Positions 35,478 through 48,300 of a stretch of 64,000 nt of DNA are shown here, piece after piece (the stretch's first letter is position 1; each line of letters opens with the position of its first letter). A model generated the notes under the pieces. That model worked only from the letters and a program-made list of their open reading frames with translations. It searched no databases and was not told the DNA's origin. The translations under genes were made by a program, and so were the position numbers. The stretch comes from Lamellibrachia columna (taxonomy: Eukaryota > Annelida > Polychaeta > Sabellida > Siboglinidae): the NCBI GenBank assembly GCA_963662155.1, contig OY759270.1, positions 56,017,374 to 56,081,373 of the forward strand, written 5' to 3'.

Positions 35478-38400
35478 CGAGTATGTGTTGGCTTGCAACA
35501 AGTGCCACACACTGACGGAACAGTATGTGTTGGCTTGCAACAAGTGCCACACACTGACGGGACAGTATGTGTTGGCTTGCAACAAGTGCCACACACTGAC
35601 GGGACAGTATGTGTTGGCTTGCAACAAGTGCCACACACTGACGGAACAGTATGTGTTGGCTTGCAACAAGTGCCACACACTGACGGGACAGTATGTGTTG
35701 GCTTGCAACAAGTGCCACACACTGACGGAACAGTGTGTGTTGGCTTGCAACAAGTGCCACACACTGACGGAACAGTATGTGTTGGCTTGCAACAAGTGCC
35801 ACACACTGACGGAACAGTATGTGTTGGCTTGCAACAAGTGCCACACACTGACGGGACAGTATGTGTTGGCTTGCAACAAGTGCCACACACTGACGGAACA
35901 GTATGTGTTGGCTTGCAACAAGTGCCACACACTGACGGAACAGTATGTGTTGGCTTGCAACAAGTGCCACACACTGACGGAACAGTATGTGTTGGCTTGC
36001 AACAAGTGCCACACACTGACGGAACAGTATGTGTTGGCTTGCAACAAGTGCCACACACTGACGGAACAGTGTGTGTTGGCTTGCAACAAGTGCCACACAC
36101 TGACGGGACAGTATGTGTTGGCTTGCAACAAGTGCCACACACTGACGGGACAGTATGTGTTGGCTTGCAACAAGTGCCACACACTGACGGAACAGTATGT
36201 GTTGGCTTGCAACAAGTGCCACACACTGACGGGACAGTGTGTGTTGGCTTGCAACAAGTGCCACACACTGACGGAACAGTATGTGTTGGCTTGCAACAAG
36301 TGCCACACAATGACGGAACAGTATGTGTTGGCTTGCAACAAGTGCCACACAATGACGGAACAGTGTGTGTTGGCTTGCAACAAGTGCCACACACTGACGG
36401 GACAGTGTGTGTTGGCTTGCAACAAGTGCCACACACTGACGGGACAGTATGTGTTGGCTTGCAACAAGTGCCACACACTGACGGGACAGTATGTGTTGGC
36501 TTGCAACAAGTGCCACACACTGACAGAACAGTGTGTGTTGGCTTGCAACAAGTGCCACACACTGACGGGACAGTATGTGTTGGCTTGCAACAAGTGCCAC
36601 ACACTGACGGGACAGTATGTGTTGGCTTGCAACAAGTGCCACACGCTGACGGGACAGTATGTGTTGGCTTGCAACAAGTGCCACACGCTGACGGGACAGT
36701 ATGTGTTGGCTTGCAACAAGTGCCACACTGACGGAACAGTATGTGTTGGCTTGCAACAAGTGCCACACACTGACGGAACAGTATGTGTTGGCTTGCAACA
36801 AGTGCCACACACTGACGGGACAGTATGTGTTGGCTTGCAACAAGTGCCACACACTGACGGAACAGTATGTGTTGGCTTGCAACAAGTGCCACACACTGAC
36901 GGAACAGTATGTGTTGGCTTGCAACAAGTGCCACACACTGACGGGACAGTATGTGTTGGCTTGCAACAAGTGCCACACACTGACGGAACAGTATGTGTTG
37001 GCTTGCAACAAGTGCCACACACTGACGGGACAGTGTGTGTTGGCTTGCAACAAGTGCCACACACTGACGGGACAGTATGTGTTGGCTTGCAACAAGTGCC
37101 ACACACTGACGGGACAGTATGTGTTGGCTTGCAACAAGTGCCACACACTGACAGAACAGTGTGTGTTGGCTTGCAACAAGTGCCACACACTGACGGGACA
37201 GTATGTGTTGGCTTGCAACAAGTGCCACACACTGACGGGACAGTATGTGTTGGCTTGCAACAAGTGCCACACGCTGACGGGACAGTATGTGTTGGCTTGC
37301 AACAAGTGCCACACGCTGACGGGACAGTATGTGTTGGCTTGCAACAAGTGCCACACGCTGACGGAACAGTATGTGTTGGCTTGCAACAAGTGCCACACAC
37401 TGACGGGACAGTATGTGTTGGCTTGCAACAAGTGCCACACACTGACGGAACAGTATGTGTTGGCTTGCAACAAGTGCCACACACTGACGGGACAGTATGT
37501 GTTGGCTTGCAACAAGTGCCACACACTGACGGAACAGTTTGTGTTGGCTTGCAACAAGTGCCACACACTGACGGGACAGTATGTGTTGGCTTGCAACAAG
37601 TGCCACACACTGACGGAACAGTATGTGTTGGCTTGCAACAAGTGCCACACAATGACGGGACAGTATGTGTTGGCTTGCAACAAGTGCCACACACTGACGG
37701 GACAGTATGTGTTGGCTTGCAACAAGTGCCACACACTGACAGAACAGTATGTGTTGGCTTGCAACAAGTGCCACACACTGACGGGACAGTATGTGTTGGC
37801 TTGCAACAAGTGCCACACACTGACGGGACAGTGTGTGTTGGCTTGCAACAAGTGCCACACACTGACGGGACAGTGTGTGTTGGCTTGCAACAAGTGCCAC
37901 ACACTGACGGAACAGTATGTGTTGGCTTGCAACAAGTGCCACACACTGACGGGACAGTGTGTGTTGGCTTGCAACAAGTGCCACACACTGACGGAACAGT
38001 ATGTGTTGGCTTGCAACAAGTGCCACACACTGACGGGACAGTATGTGTTGGCTTGCAACAAGTGCCACACACTGACGGGACAGTGTGTGTTGGCTTGCAA
38101 CAAGTGCCACACACTGACGGGACAGTATGTGTTGGCTTGCAACAAGTGCCACACACTGACGGGACAGTGTGTGTTGGCTTGCAACAAGTGCCACACACTG
38201 ACGGAACAGTATGTGTTGGCTTGCAACAAGTGCCACACACTGACGGGACAGTGTGTGTTGGCTTGCAACAAGTGCCACACACTGACGGAACAGTATGTGT
38301 TGGCTTGCAACAAGTGCCACACACTGACGGGACAGTATGTGTTGGCTTGCAACAAGTGCCACACACTGACGGGACAGTGTGTGTTGGCTTGCAACAAGTG

Positions 38401-38716
38401 CCACACACTGATGGAACAGTATTTGTTGGCTTGCAACAAGTGCCACACACTGATGGAACAGTATGTGTTGGCTTGCAACAAGTGCCACACACTGACGGAA
38501 CAGTATTTGTTGGCTTGCAACAAGTGCCACACACTGACGGAACAGTATGTGTTGGCTTGCAACAAGTGCCACACACTGACGGGACAGTATGTGTTGGCTT
38601 GCAACAAGTGCCACACACTGACGGGACAGTATGTGTTGGCTTGCAACAAGTGCCACACACTGACGGAACAGTATGTGTTGGCTTGCAACAAGTGCCACAC
38701 ACTGATGGAACAGTGA
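35478..38716. repeat. 42-bp minisatellite array (about 77 units), intergenic
   Basis: Units of 42 bp contain tatgtgttggcttgcaacaa and gtgccacacactgacggga. One 40-bp unit at about 36727 (a missing ca) shifts the frame. Because 42 is a multiple of three, several frames on both strands stay open for over 1000 codons; none has gene-like flanks. Blocks are duplicated inside: the tgacag variant recurs at 36521 and 37149, that is 15 units allowing for the short unit. It lies between the 3' ends of the NELL and ODF3 genes. Confidence 0.97.
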
Positions 38717-38739
38717 TAACCAAGATCTGTGACTGCTGA

Positions 38740-39605
38740 AGTGTCGTACTTGCTGAATACTGTCCTACTGGTTGAATACTGTCCTACTGTCCTGCTGAAT
38801 ACTGCTGTACTTGCCGAATACTGTCCTACTTGCTGAATACTGTCCTATTTGCTGAATACTCTCCTACTTGCTGAATACTCTCCTACTGGCTGAATACTCT
38901 CCTACTTGCTGAATACTGTCCTACTGGCTGAATATTGGCCTACTTGTTGAATACTGTCCTACTTGCTGAATACTTTACTACTTGCTAAATACTATCATAC
39001 TGGCTGTCATACTTGCCAAATATTGTCCTGCTGGCTGAATACTGTCCTATTTGCTGAATACTCTCCTACTTGCTGAATACTGTCCTACTGGCTGAATACT
39101 CTCCTACTTGCTGAATACTGTCCTACTGGCTGAATATTGGCCTACTTGTTGAATACTGTCCTACTTGCTGAATACTCTACTACTTGCTAAATACTATCAT
39201 ACTGGCTGTTATACTTGCCAAATATTGTCCTGCTGGCTGAATACTGTCCTACTGGCTGTTGTACTTGCTGAATACTCTCCTACTGGTTGAATACTGTCCT
39301 TCTTGCTGAATGCTGTCCTACTGGCTGAATACTGTCCTTCTTGCTGTCCTACTTGCTGAATACTCTCCTACTGGTTGAATACTGTCCTTCTTGCTGAATA
39401 CTCTCCTACTGGCTGAATACTGTCCTTCTTGCTGAATGCTGTCCTACTTGCTGAATACTCTCCTACTGGCTGAATACTGTCCTTCTTGCTGAATACTCTC
39501 CTACTGGCTGAATACTGTCCTTCTTGCTGAATGCTGTCCTACTTGCTGAATACTCTCCTACTGGCTGAATACTGTCATACTTGCTGAATGCTGTCCTACT
39601 GGCTG
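38740..39605. repeat. Degenerate 18-19-bp repeat
   Basis: About 45 units of the type tcctactggctgaatactg, quite diverged, with larger duplicated blocks. It follows the 42-bp array almost directly. Confidence 0.92.
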
Positions 39606-39734
39606 AATATGCATGCATGTTCGCACGCACGCACGCACGCACATACAAACATGTACACATACAGACAGAGACATACAAATATATGCATTGCGTCTGTATG
39701 TATTCAAGGAAACCAGGGTATGTCTGGCTGCTGC

Positions 39735-39802
39735 CAGGGACCTATCTGCTGCCAGGGACCTATCTGCTGCCAGGGACCTATCTGCTGCCAGGGACCTATC
39801 TG
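39735..39802. repeat. 18-bp tandem repeat (4 units)
   Basis: Four units of ctgccagggacctatctg are identical or nearly so. Confidence 0.93.
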
Positions 39803-39989
39803 AACCAACTTTTATCCCTACAAAAACCTAATTTATGTAAATGTTACATCAGGGATCTCTCAGATGTCATTGAAACAACTCTCAAGATATCAAATCAAGG
39901 AGGTATTTCTGCCTAAGGAGTTCCTTCAACCTAAACACACATTATTGCCTACATTCGTCAGCTGCACTGGGTGAGGAAACAACCTGGTG

Positions 39990-40315
39990 ACCATGTCACT
40001 AACAATGACCATGTCACTAACAATGACCATGTCACTAACAATGACCATGTCACAAACAATGATCATGTCACTAACAATGACCATGTCACAAACAATGACC
40101 ATGTCACTAACAGTGACCATGTCACAATGACCATGTCACTAACAGTGACCATATCATTAACACTGACCACATCACTAACAAAGATCATGTCACTAACAAA
40201 GACCATGTCACTAACAAAGATCTTGTCACTAACAATGACCATGTCACTGACAATGACCATGTCACTAACAATGACCATGTCACTAACAGTGACCATGTCA
40301 CAAACAATGACCATA
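39990..40315. repeat. 18-bp tandem repeat
   Basis: About 18 units of aatgaccatgtcactaac with variants (cagtgacc, caaagatc). Its short open frames on both strands are artefacts. Confidence 0.94.
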
Positions 40316-41590
40316 CCCCAGAGTAGGATATGTACTATACATGAAGAAATACAAATAATGGTTAAATTCTTGAGAAATAAAATTACGTTCAGAGACCTCC
40401 TTGTTTTTGATGCAACACTAGGATATGCCAGTTGTATACAGCTCTGTACACAGACACAGACAAAATACACAAACATGGTTTCATAATTTTACCATTTTTT
40501 GTAAGTGATGAAAAGTAGCTCAATTAATTTCACACAATGCCTGGTCCCTTCATGACACATCACATACTGCATGCTCCCCGAGTGCATTCCGTAGATAACA
40601 CATGCACATTGCAACGTGTCACACAACATAGCTTAACATGCCTTCATATGACAAACCATCTAGGGTTTAGTGATAATATGTAAAATACATTAACTGTTGA
40701 CTATATGTGCTCGTACAACTAGTGTTACAAGATAATAGTTCTAGTTCACTGAACTTGTTATTACTGCTAATACTGATCACATTAGTCCCAGCTGAGTGTG
40801 CAGGAACAGCACACACAGTATCACACACACACACATGATAACAGCTGATCACAATTAATGTAAAAATCTGGTATGAATTTCAAAATCGTTACACACTAAC
40901 ATCATAACCATATTATAACGTTACACACTAACATCATAACCATGTTATAACGTACAAGCAACGTTTACGAAATATGCAAAAGGTGACCTAATTTAAAATA
41001 CACTACTGATCAAAGTTAAATCTTTGGCACTGTGATTATAACGTTATTTATATAGCAGTAGATAAAAACTGTGTCTTGTCAGCATTGCCAAAAACAAGCC
41101 ATCTTCCAAAATGCATGCATTAATAAACATGATATAATATAGATCTGACACTAAATGGAAACCAAATATCATTTATAAACACATCAACATCAGTCTACAA
41201 ATACATCTGGAAAAGAACATGGAACCACCAAACCAACATGCTCATGATAAACACAGTGATGTTGTGCATACATATACATACATATACATATATATGTACA
41301 CTTTGCACTGTCATTTTTGTTTAGTCTGTTACTCTTGAAAACTGTCTTGTGGCTCTATTAAATATGAGTATATATTAGAGGATGTGACAGACAAATACCT
41401 TCTAAAAATCAACACATTTTTTATGCGATTATGTGATAAAATTCAAACGAAACCGCTCAGATAAGCACCAAATATAAACATTATCATCACACACACACTA
41501 AATACACTGACGGTACATAAACATTTCATTTGGATGATTTTTTAGAAAGTTGTCAAAGTGATACAACCTAATAACCATTAGGTCATGGAT
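40316..41590. other. Intergenic AT-rich sequence, no gene seen
   Basis: There is a small direct repeat at about 40887-40950 (cgttacacactaacatcata, twice) and catatacata runs at 41270-41300. No gene, RNA or mobile element was recognised. Confidence 0.5.
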
Positions 41591-41599
41591 ATACATGAT

Positions 41600-41695
41600 A
41601 TGTTGATCAACATGATATATATATATAGATCAACATGATATATATATAGATCAACATGATATATATAGATCAACATGATATATATAGATCCATCA
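41600..41695. repeat. AT-rich tandem repeat
   Basis: Four to five units around gatcaacatgatatatat, varying by the number of ta steps. Confidence 0.88.
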
Positions 41696-42267
41696 AAGGT
41701 TGATGGGTTTTAATAATGCTCTACAGAAGTATCTGTCCAGCACTGCTTCAAACTATTTCCTGGATGATCTGTAACAAACTTTTGAAGCTTTCTTCAATAT
41801 CATATGAAGGATAATACCAGGTTTAACAATGTTCACAGACTCTCTTGTTTTTGTTGATTTGTGGTTGTTAAATTTGCTGTTTTTGTGTTTTCTTAGATAT
41901 AAAAGAATCAACTTGAATAGTTAAGAGCGCAGGTGATATTAATGGCTAAGAGCTCAGGTGATATTAATGGTTAAGAGCTCAGGTGATATTAATGGCCAAG
42001 AGCTCAGGTGATATTAATGCAACCATTTGACACAGTGCTGTTATTGACAATGTCCAGTAACAAATCTGCAAACTCAGCAGTCGTTGTCACGTCTATTAAT
42101 GTTTCTGCAGTTATTTTAAAGGATGTAGAGTCAAAAGAAGAAATATTGTTATTTCATAGAGAAAGAGTCTGCAGACAAGTAATTAGAATCGATGCAGGTT
42201 GGATGAACAATGTATCACTGTAGATGCTGGTTCCACTTGGTAGTTCTATCACAGGCTGGGATCGTCT
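41696..42267 (-). other. Probable 3' UTR side of the ODF3-like gene
   Basis: This stretch lies downstream of the ODF3 stop codon on the - strand. It contains about four 25-bp units with aagagctcaggtgatattaa at 41918-42020. The only poly(A)-like hexamer I noted is ATTAAA (complement of 41709-41714), a weak candidate. Confidence 0.35.
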
Positions 42268-42360
42268 TTAGTCACATACGTCAATGATGAGTGGTGCTGT
42301 GTACTGACTGTGGCGGAGACCAAATGAGAAATGTGGGGCTTCGCGTTTATGCATCCAGAC
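42268..42360 (-). CDS. ODF3-like exon 4 (terminal)
   Basis: After acceptor gatgtttcag (- strand), the exon encodes 30 residues in phase 0 and TAA at 42270-42268. APHFSFGLRHSQYTAPLI, then IDV, matches the ODF3 C-terminus (VVTFGIKHSDYMTPLLVDV). The exon is too short to appear as a long open frame. It was found by searching for the missing C-terminus downstream of exon 3, more than 8 kb away. Confidence 0.92.
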   Translation of the reverse strand, partial: VWMHKREAPHFSFGLRHSQYTAPLIIDVCD

Positions 42361-45300
42361 CTGAAACATCGGTGCAGGCCAAATGAGTTGACGTTTCATG
42401 GAAAAAATCCTAGATGCCTGCCAAAATGTGAAATATTAAGGATCTAGAACTGTGAACAACCCAGAAGCATAAAAACGATTAATAGTGAAGATAATTTACA
42501 ATTCTTATTATGTCAACTAACACAGTAGAGAAGAATCATGTGTCTGAAACATTGATTTGTAAAACTGCTACATCCATTGGTTTTATGAGACCTCTGTGGT
42601 TTTAATATGACCTTGGTGGTTCTTGAATGACCTTTGTGATTATTGCATGATGTTGGTGGTTCTAATGAGACCTTTGATGTTCTAATGTGACCTTGGTGGT
42701 TCTTGGATGACCTTGGTAATTGTTGTGTGACCTTGGTGGTTCTTTTGTGACCTTGGTGGGTTTGGAGTGACCTTGGTGGTTCTTGTGGTGTGACTTTAGT
42801 GGTTCTTGTGTGACCTTGATGATTCTTGTGTGACCTTGATGGTTGTGGTGTGACTTTAGCGGTTCATGTGTGACTTTGGAGGTTCGTGTGTGACACTGGG
42901 AGTCAGCAGAAGTACTAGACAAAATAACTAAGTATGTACAACGTAATGTGCAAAGAAAATGGAATACAGTATGCAAGTAGAAACCAGGATTACAGCCCCA
43001 AGTTGCAGTGTTTGGTCTACTTGGTTGTATGTATATGTATGTATATGTATGTATATGTATATGTATGTAAAGAGGTTATTTGCAACGAAAAAATAGCTCA
43101 TTTGAATAATATCAAACATATTATGCACAGTTCGAATCACAAATGATGAGCAATGAGAACCAAGAAGATAAAACAGTGAGATTAGTAAGAACTAAAACAC
43201 TGAGAAAACAACAAGTTAGGAGGAACTCCGAGGACGGAACATACATATGTAGTAGAACTAAAACACTGAGAAAACAACAAGTTAGGAGAAACTCCGAGGA
43301 CTGAACATACATATGTAGTAGAACTAAAACACTGAGAAAACAACAAGTTAGGAGAAACTCCCAGGACTGAACATACATATGTAGTAGAACTAAAACACTG
43401 AGAAAACAACAAGTTAGGAGGAACTCCGAGGACTGAACATACATATGTAGTAGAACTAAAACACTGAGAAAACAACAAGTTAGGAGAAACTCCGAGGACT
43501 GAACATACATATGTAGTAGAACTAAAACACTGAGAAAACAACAAGTTAGGAGAAACTCCGAGGACTGAACATACATATGTAGTAGAACTAAAACACTGAG
43601 AAAACAACAAGTTAGGAGGAACTCCGAGGACTGAACATACATATGTAGTAGAACTAAAACACTGAGAAAACAACAAGTTAGGAGAAACTCCCGGGACTGA
43701 ACATACATATGTAGTAGAACTAAAACACTGAGAAAACAACAAGTTAGGTGAAACTCCCAGGACTGAACATACATATGTAGTAGAACTAAAACACTGAGAA
43801 AACAACAAGTTAGGAGGAACTCCGAGGACTGAACATACATATGTAGTAGAACTAAAACACTGAGAAAACAACAAGTTAGGAGAAACTCCAAGGACTGAAC
43901 ATACATATGTAGTAGAACTAAAACACTGAGAAAACAACAAGTTAGGAGAAACTCCCGGGACTGAACATACATATGTAGTAGAACTAAAACACTGAGAAAA
44001 CAACAAGTTAGGAGGAACTCCGAGGACTGAACATACATATGTAGTAGAACTAAAACACTGAGAAAACAACAAGTTAGGAGGAACTCCGAGGACTGAACAT
44101 ACATATGTAGTAGAACTAAAACACTGAGAAAACAACAAGTTAGGAGAAACTCCCGGGACTGAACATACATATGTAGTAGAACTAAAACACTGAGAAAACA
44201 ACAAGTTAGGAGAAACTCCCAGGACTGAACATACATATGTAGTAGAACTAAAACACTGAGAAAACAACAAGTTAGGAGGAACTCCGAGGACTGAACATAC
44301 ATATGTAGTAGAACTAAAACACTGAGAAAACAACAAGTTAGGAGAAACTCCGAGGACTGAACATACATATGTAGTAGAACTAAAACACTGAGAAAACAAC
44401 AAGTTAGGAGGAACTCCGAGGACTGAACATACATATGTAGTAGAACTAAAACACTGAGAAAACAACAAGTTAGGAGAAACTCCCGGGACTGAACATACAT
44501 ATGTAGTAGAACTAAAACACTGAGAAAACAACAAGTTAGGAGAAACTCCCAGGACTGAACATACATATGTAGTAGAACTAAAACACTGAGAAAACAACAA
44601 GTTAGGAGAAACTCCCGGGACTGAACATACATATGTAGTAGAACTAAAACACTGAGAAAACAACAAGTTAGGAGAAACTCCCAGGACTGAACATACATAT
44701 GTAGTAGAACTAAAACACTGAGAAAACAACAAGTTAGGAGGAACTCCCGGGACTGAACATACATATGTAGTAGAACTAAAACACTGAGAAAACAACAAGT
44801 TAGGAGAAACTCCGAGGACTGAACATACATATGTAGTAGAACTAAAACACTGAGAAAACAACAAGTTAGGAGGAACTCCGAGGACTGAACATACATATGT
44901 AGTAGAACTAAAACACTGAGAAAACAACAAGTTAGGAGAAACTCCGTGGGACTGAACATACATATGTAGTAGAACTAAAACACTGAGAAAACAACAAGTT
45001 AGGAGAAACTCCCAGGACTGAACATACATATGTAGTAGAACTAAAACACTGAGAAAACAACAAGTTAGGAGGAACTCCCGGGACTGAACATACATATGTA
45101 GTAGAACTAAAACACTGAGAAAACAACAAGTTAGGAGAAACTCCCAGGACTGAACATACATATGTAGTGGAACTAAAACACTGAGAAAACAACAAGTTAG
45201 GAGAAACTCCGAGGACTGAACATACATATGTAGTAGAACTAAAACACTGAGAAAACAACAAGTTAGGAGGAACTCCGAGGACTGAACATACATATGTAGT

Positions 45301-48300
45301 AGAACTAAAACACTGAGAAAACAACAAGTTAGGAGAAACTCCCGGGACTGAACATACATATGTAGTAGAACTAAAACACTGAGAAAACAACAAGTTAGGA
45401 GAAACTCCCAGGACTGAACATACATATGTAGTAGAACTAAAACACTGAGAAAACAACAAGTTAGGAGAAACTCCCAGGACTGAACATACATATGTAGTAG
45501 AACTAAAACACTGAGAAAACAACAAGTTAGGAGAAACTCCCGGGACTGAACATACATATGTAGTAGAACTAAAACACTGAGAAAACAACAAGTTAGGAGA
45601 AACTCCCAGGACTGAACATACATATGTAGTAGAACTAAAACACTGAGAAAACAACAAGTTAGGAGAAACTCCCAGGACTGAACATACATATGTAGTAGAA
45701 CTAAAACACTGAGAAAACAACAAGTTAGGAGGAACTCCGAGGACTGAACATACATATGTAGTAGAACTAAAACACTGAGAAAACAACAAGTTAGGAGAAA
45801 CTCCCGGGACTGAACATACATATGTAGTAGAACTAAAACACTGAGAAAACAACAAGTTAGGAGAAACTCCCAGGACTGAACATACATATGTAGTAGAACT
45901 AAAACACTGAGAAAACAACAAGTTAGGAGGAACTCCGAGGACTGAACATACATATGTAGTAGAACTAAAACACTGAGAAAACAACAAGTTAGGAGAAACT
46001 CCGAGGACTGAACATACATATGTAGTAGAACTAAAACACTGAGAAAACAACAAGTTAGGAGAAACTCCAAGGACTGAACATACATATGTAGTAGAACTAA
46101 AACACTGAGAAAACAACAAGTTAGGAGAAACTCCCAGGACTGAACATACATATGTAGTAGAACTAAAACACTGAGAAAACAACAAGTTAGGAGGAACTCC
46201 GAGGACTGAACATACATATGTAGTAGAACTAAAACACTGAGAAAACAACAAGTTAGGAGAAACTCCCAGGACTGAACATACATATGTAGTAGAACTAAAA
46301 CACTGAGAAAACAACAAGTTAGGAGAAACTCCCAGGACTGAACATACATATGTAGTAGAACTAAAACACTGAGAAAACAACAAGTTAGGAGGAACTCCGA
46401 GGACTGAACATACATATGTAGTAGAACTAAAACACTGAGAAAACAACAAGTTAGGAGGAACTCCGAGGACTGAACATACATATGTAGTAGAACTAAAACA
46501 CTGAGAAAACAACAAGTTAGGAGAAACTCCCGGGACTGAACATACATATGTAGTAGAACTAAAACACTGAGAAAACAACAAGTTAGGAGAAACTCCCAGG
46601 ACTGAACATACATATGTAGTAGAACTAAAACACTGAGAAAACAACAAGTTAGGAGAAACTCCCAGGACTGAACATACATATGTAGTAGAACTAAAACACT
46701 GAGAAAACAACAAGTTAGGAGAAACTCCCGGGACTGAACATACATATGTAGTAGAACTAAAACACTGAGAAAACAACAAGTTAGGAGAAACTCCCAGGAC
46801 TGAACATACATATGTAGTAGAACTAAAACACTGAGAAAACAACAAGTTAGGAGAAACTCCCAGGACTGAACATACATATGTAGTAGAACTAAAACACTGA
46901 GAAAACAACAAGTTAGGAGGAACTCCGAGGACTGAACATACATATGTAGTAGAACTAAAACACTGAGAAAACAACAAGTTAGGAGAAACTCCCGGGACTG
47001 AACATACATATGTAGTAGAACTAAAACACTGAGAAAACAACAAGTTAGGAGAAACTCCCAGGACTGAACATACATATGTAGTAGAACTAAAACACTGAGA
47101 AAACAACAAGTTAGGAGGAACTCCGAGGACTGAACATACATATGTAGTAGAACTAAAACACTGAGAAAACAACAAGTTAGGAGAAACTCCGAGGACTGAA
47201 CATACATATGTAGTAGAACTAAAACACTGAGAAAACAACAAGTTAGGAGAAACTCCAAGGACTGAACATACATATGTAGTAGAACTAAAACACTGAGAAA
47301 ACAACAAGTTAGGAGAAACTCCCAGGACTGAACATACATATGTAGTAGAACTAAAACACTGAGAAAACAACAAGTTAGGAGGAACTCCGAGGACTGAACA
47401 TACATATGTAGTAGAACTAAAACACTGAGAAAACAACAAGTTAGGAGAAACTCCCAGGACTGAACATACATATGTAGTAGAACTAAAACACTGAGAAAAC
47501 AACAAGTTAGGAGAAACTCCCAGGACTGAACATACATATGTAGTAGAACTAAAACACAGAGAAAACAACAAGTTAGGAGGAACTCCGAGGACTGAACATA
47601 CATATGTAGTAGAACTAAAACACTGAGAAAACAACAAGTTAGGAGAAACTCCCAGGACTGAACATACATATGTAGTAGAACTAAAACACTGAGAAAACAA
47701 CAAGTTAGGAGAAACTCCGAGGACTGAACATACATATGTAGTAGAACTAAAACACTGAGAAAACAACAAGTTAGGAGAAACTCCCAGGACTGAACATACA
47801 TATGTAGTAGAACTAAAACACTGAGAAAACAACAAGTTAGGAGGAACTCCGAGGACTGAACATACATATGTAGTAGAACTAAAACACTGAGAAAACAACA
47901 AGTTAGGAGAAACTCCCAGGACTGAACATACATATGTAGTAGAACTAAAACACTGAGAAAACAACAAGTTAGGAGAAACTCCCGGGACTGAACATACATA
48001 TGTAGTAGAACTAAAACACTGAGAAAACAACAAGTTAGGAGAAACTCCCAGGACTGAACATACATATGTAGTAGAACTAAAACACTGAGAAAACAACAAG
48101 TTAGGAGAAACTCCCGGGACTGAACATACATATGTAGTAGAACTAAAACACTGAGAAAACAACAAGTTAGGATGAACTCCGAGGACTGAACATACATATG
48201 TAGTAGAACTAAAACACTGAGAAAACAACAAGTTAGGAGGAACTCCGAGGACTGAACATACATATGTAGTAGAACTAAAACACGGAGAAAACAACAAGTT

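Noticed and set aside
35411..38739. Five frames over 1000 codons on both strands
   Set aside because: The 42-bp multiple-of-three period leaves most frames open at once. A real gene would favour one.
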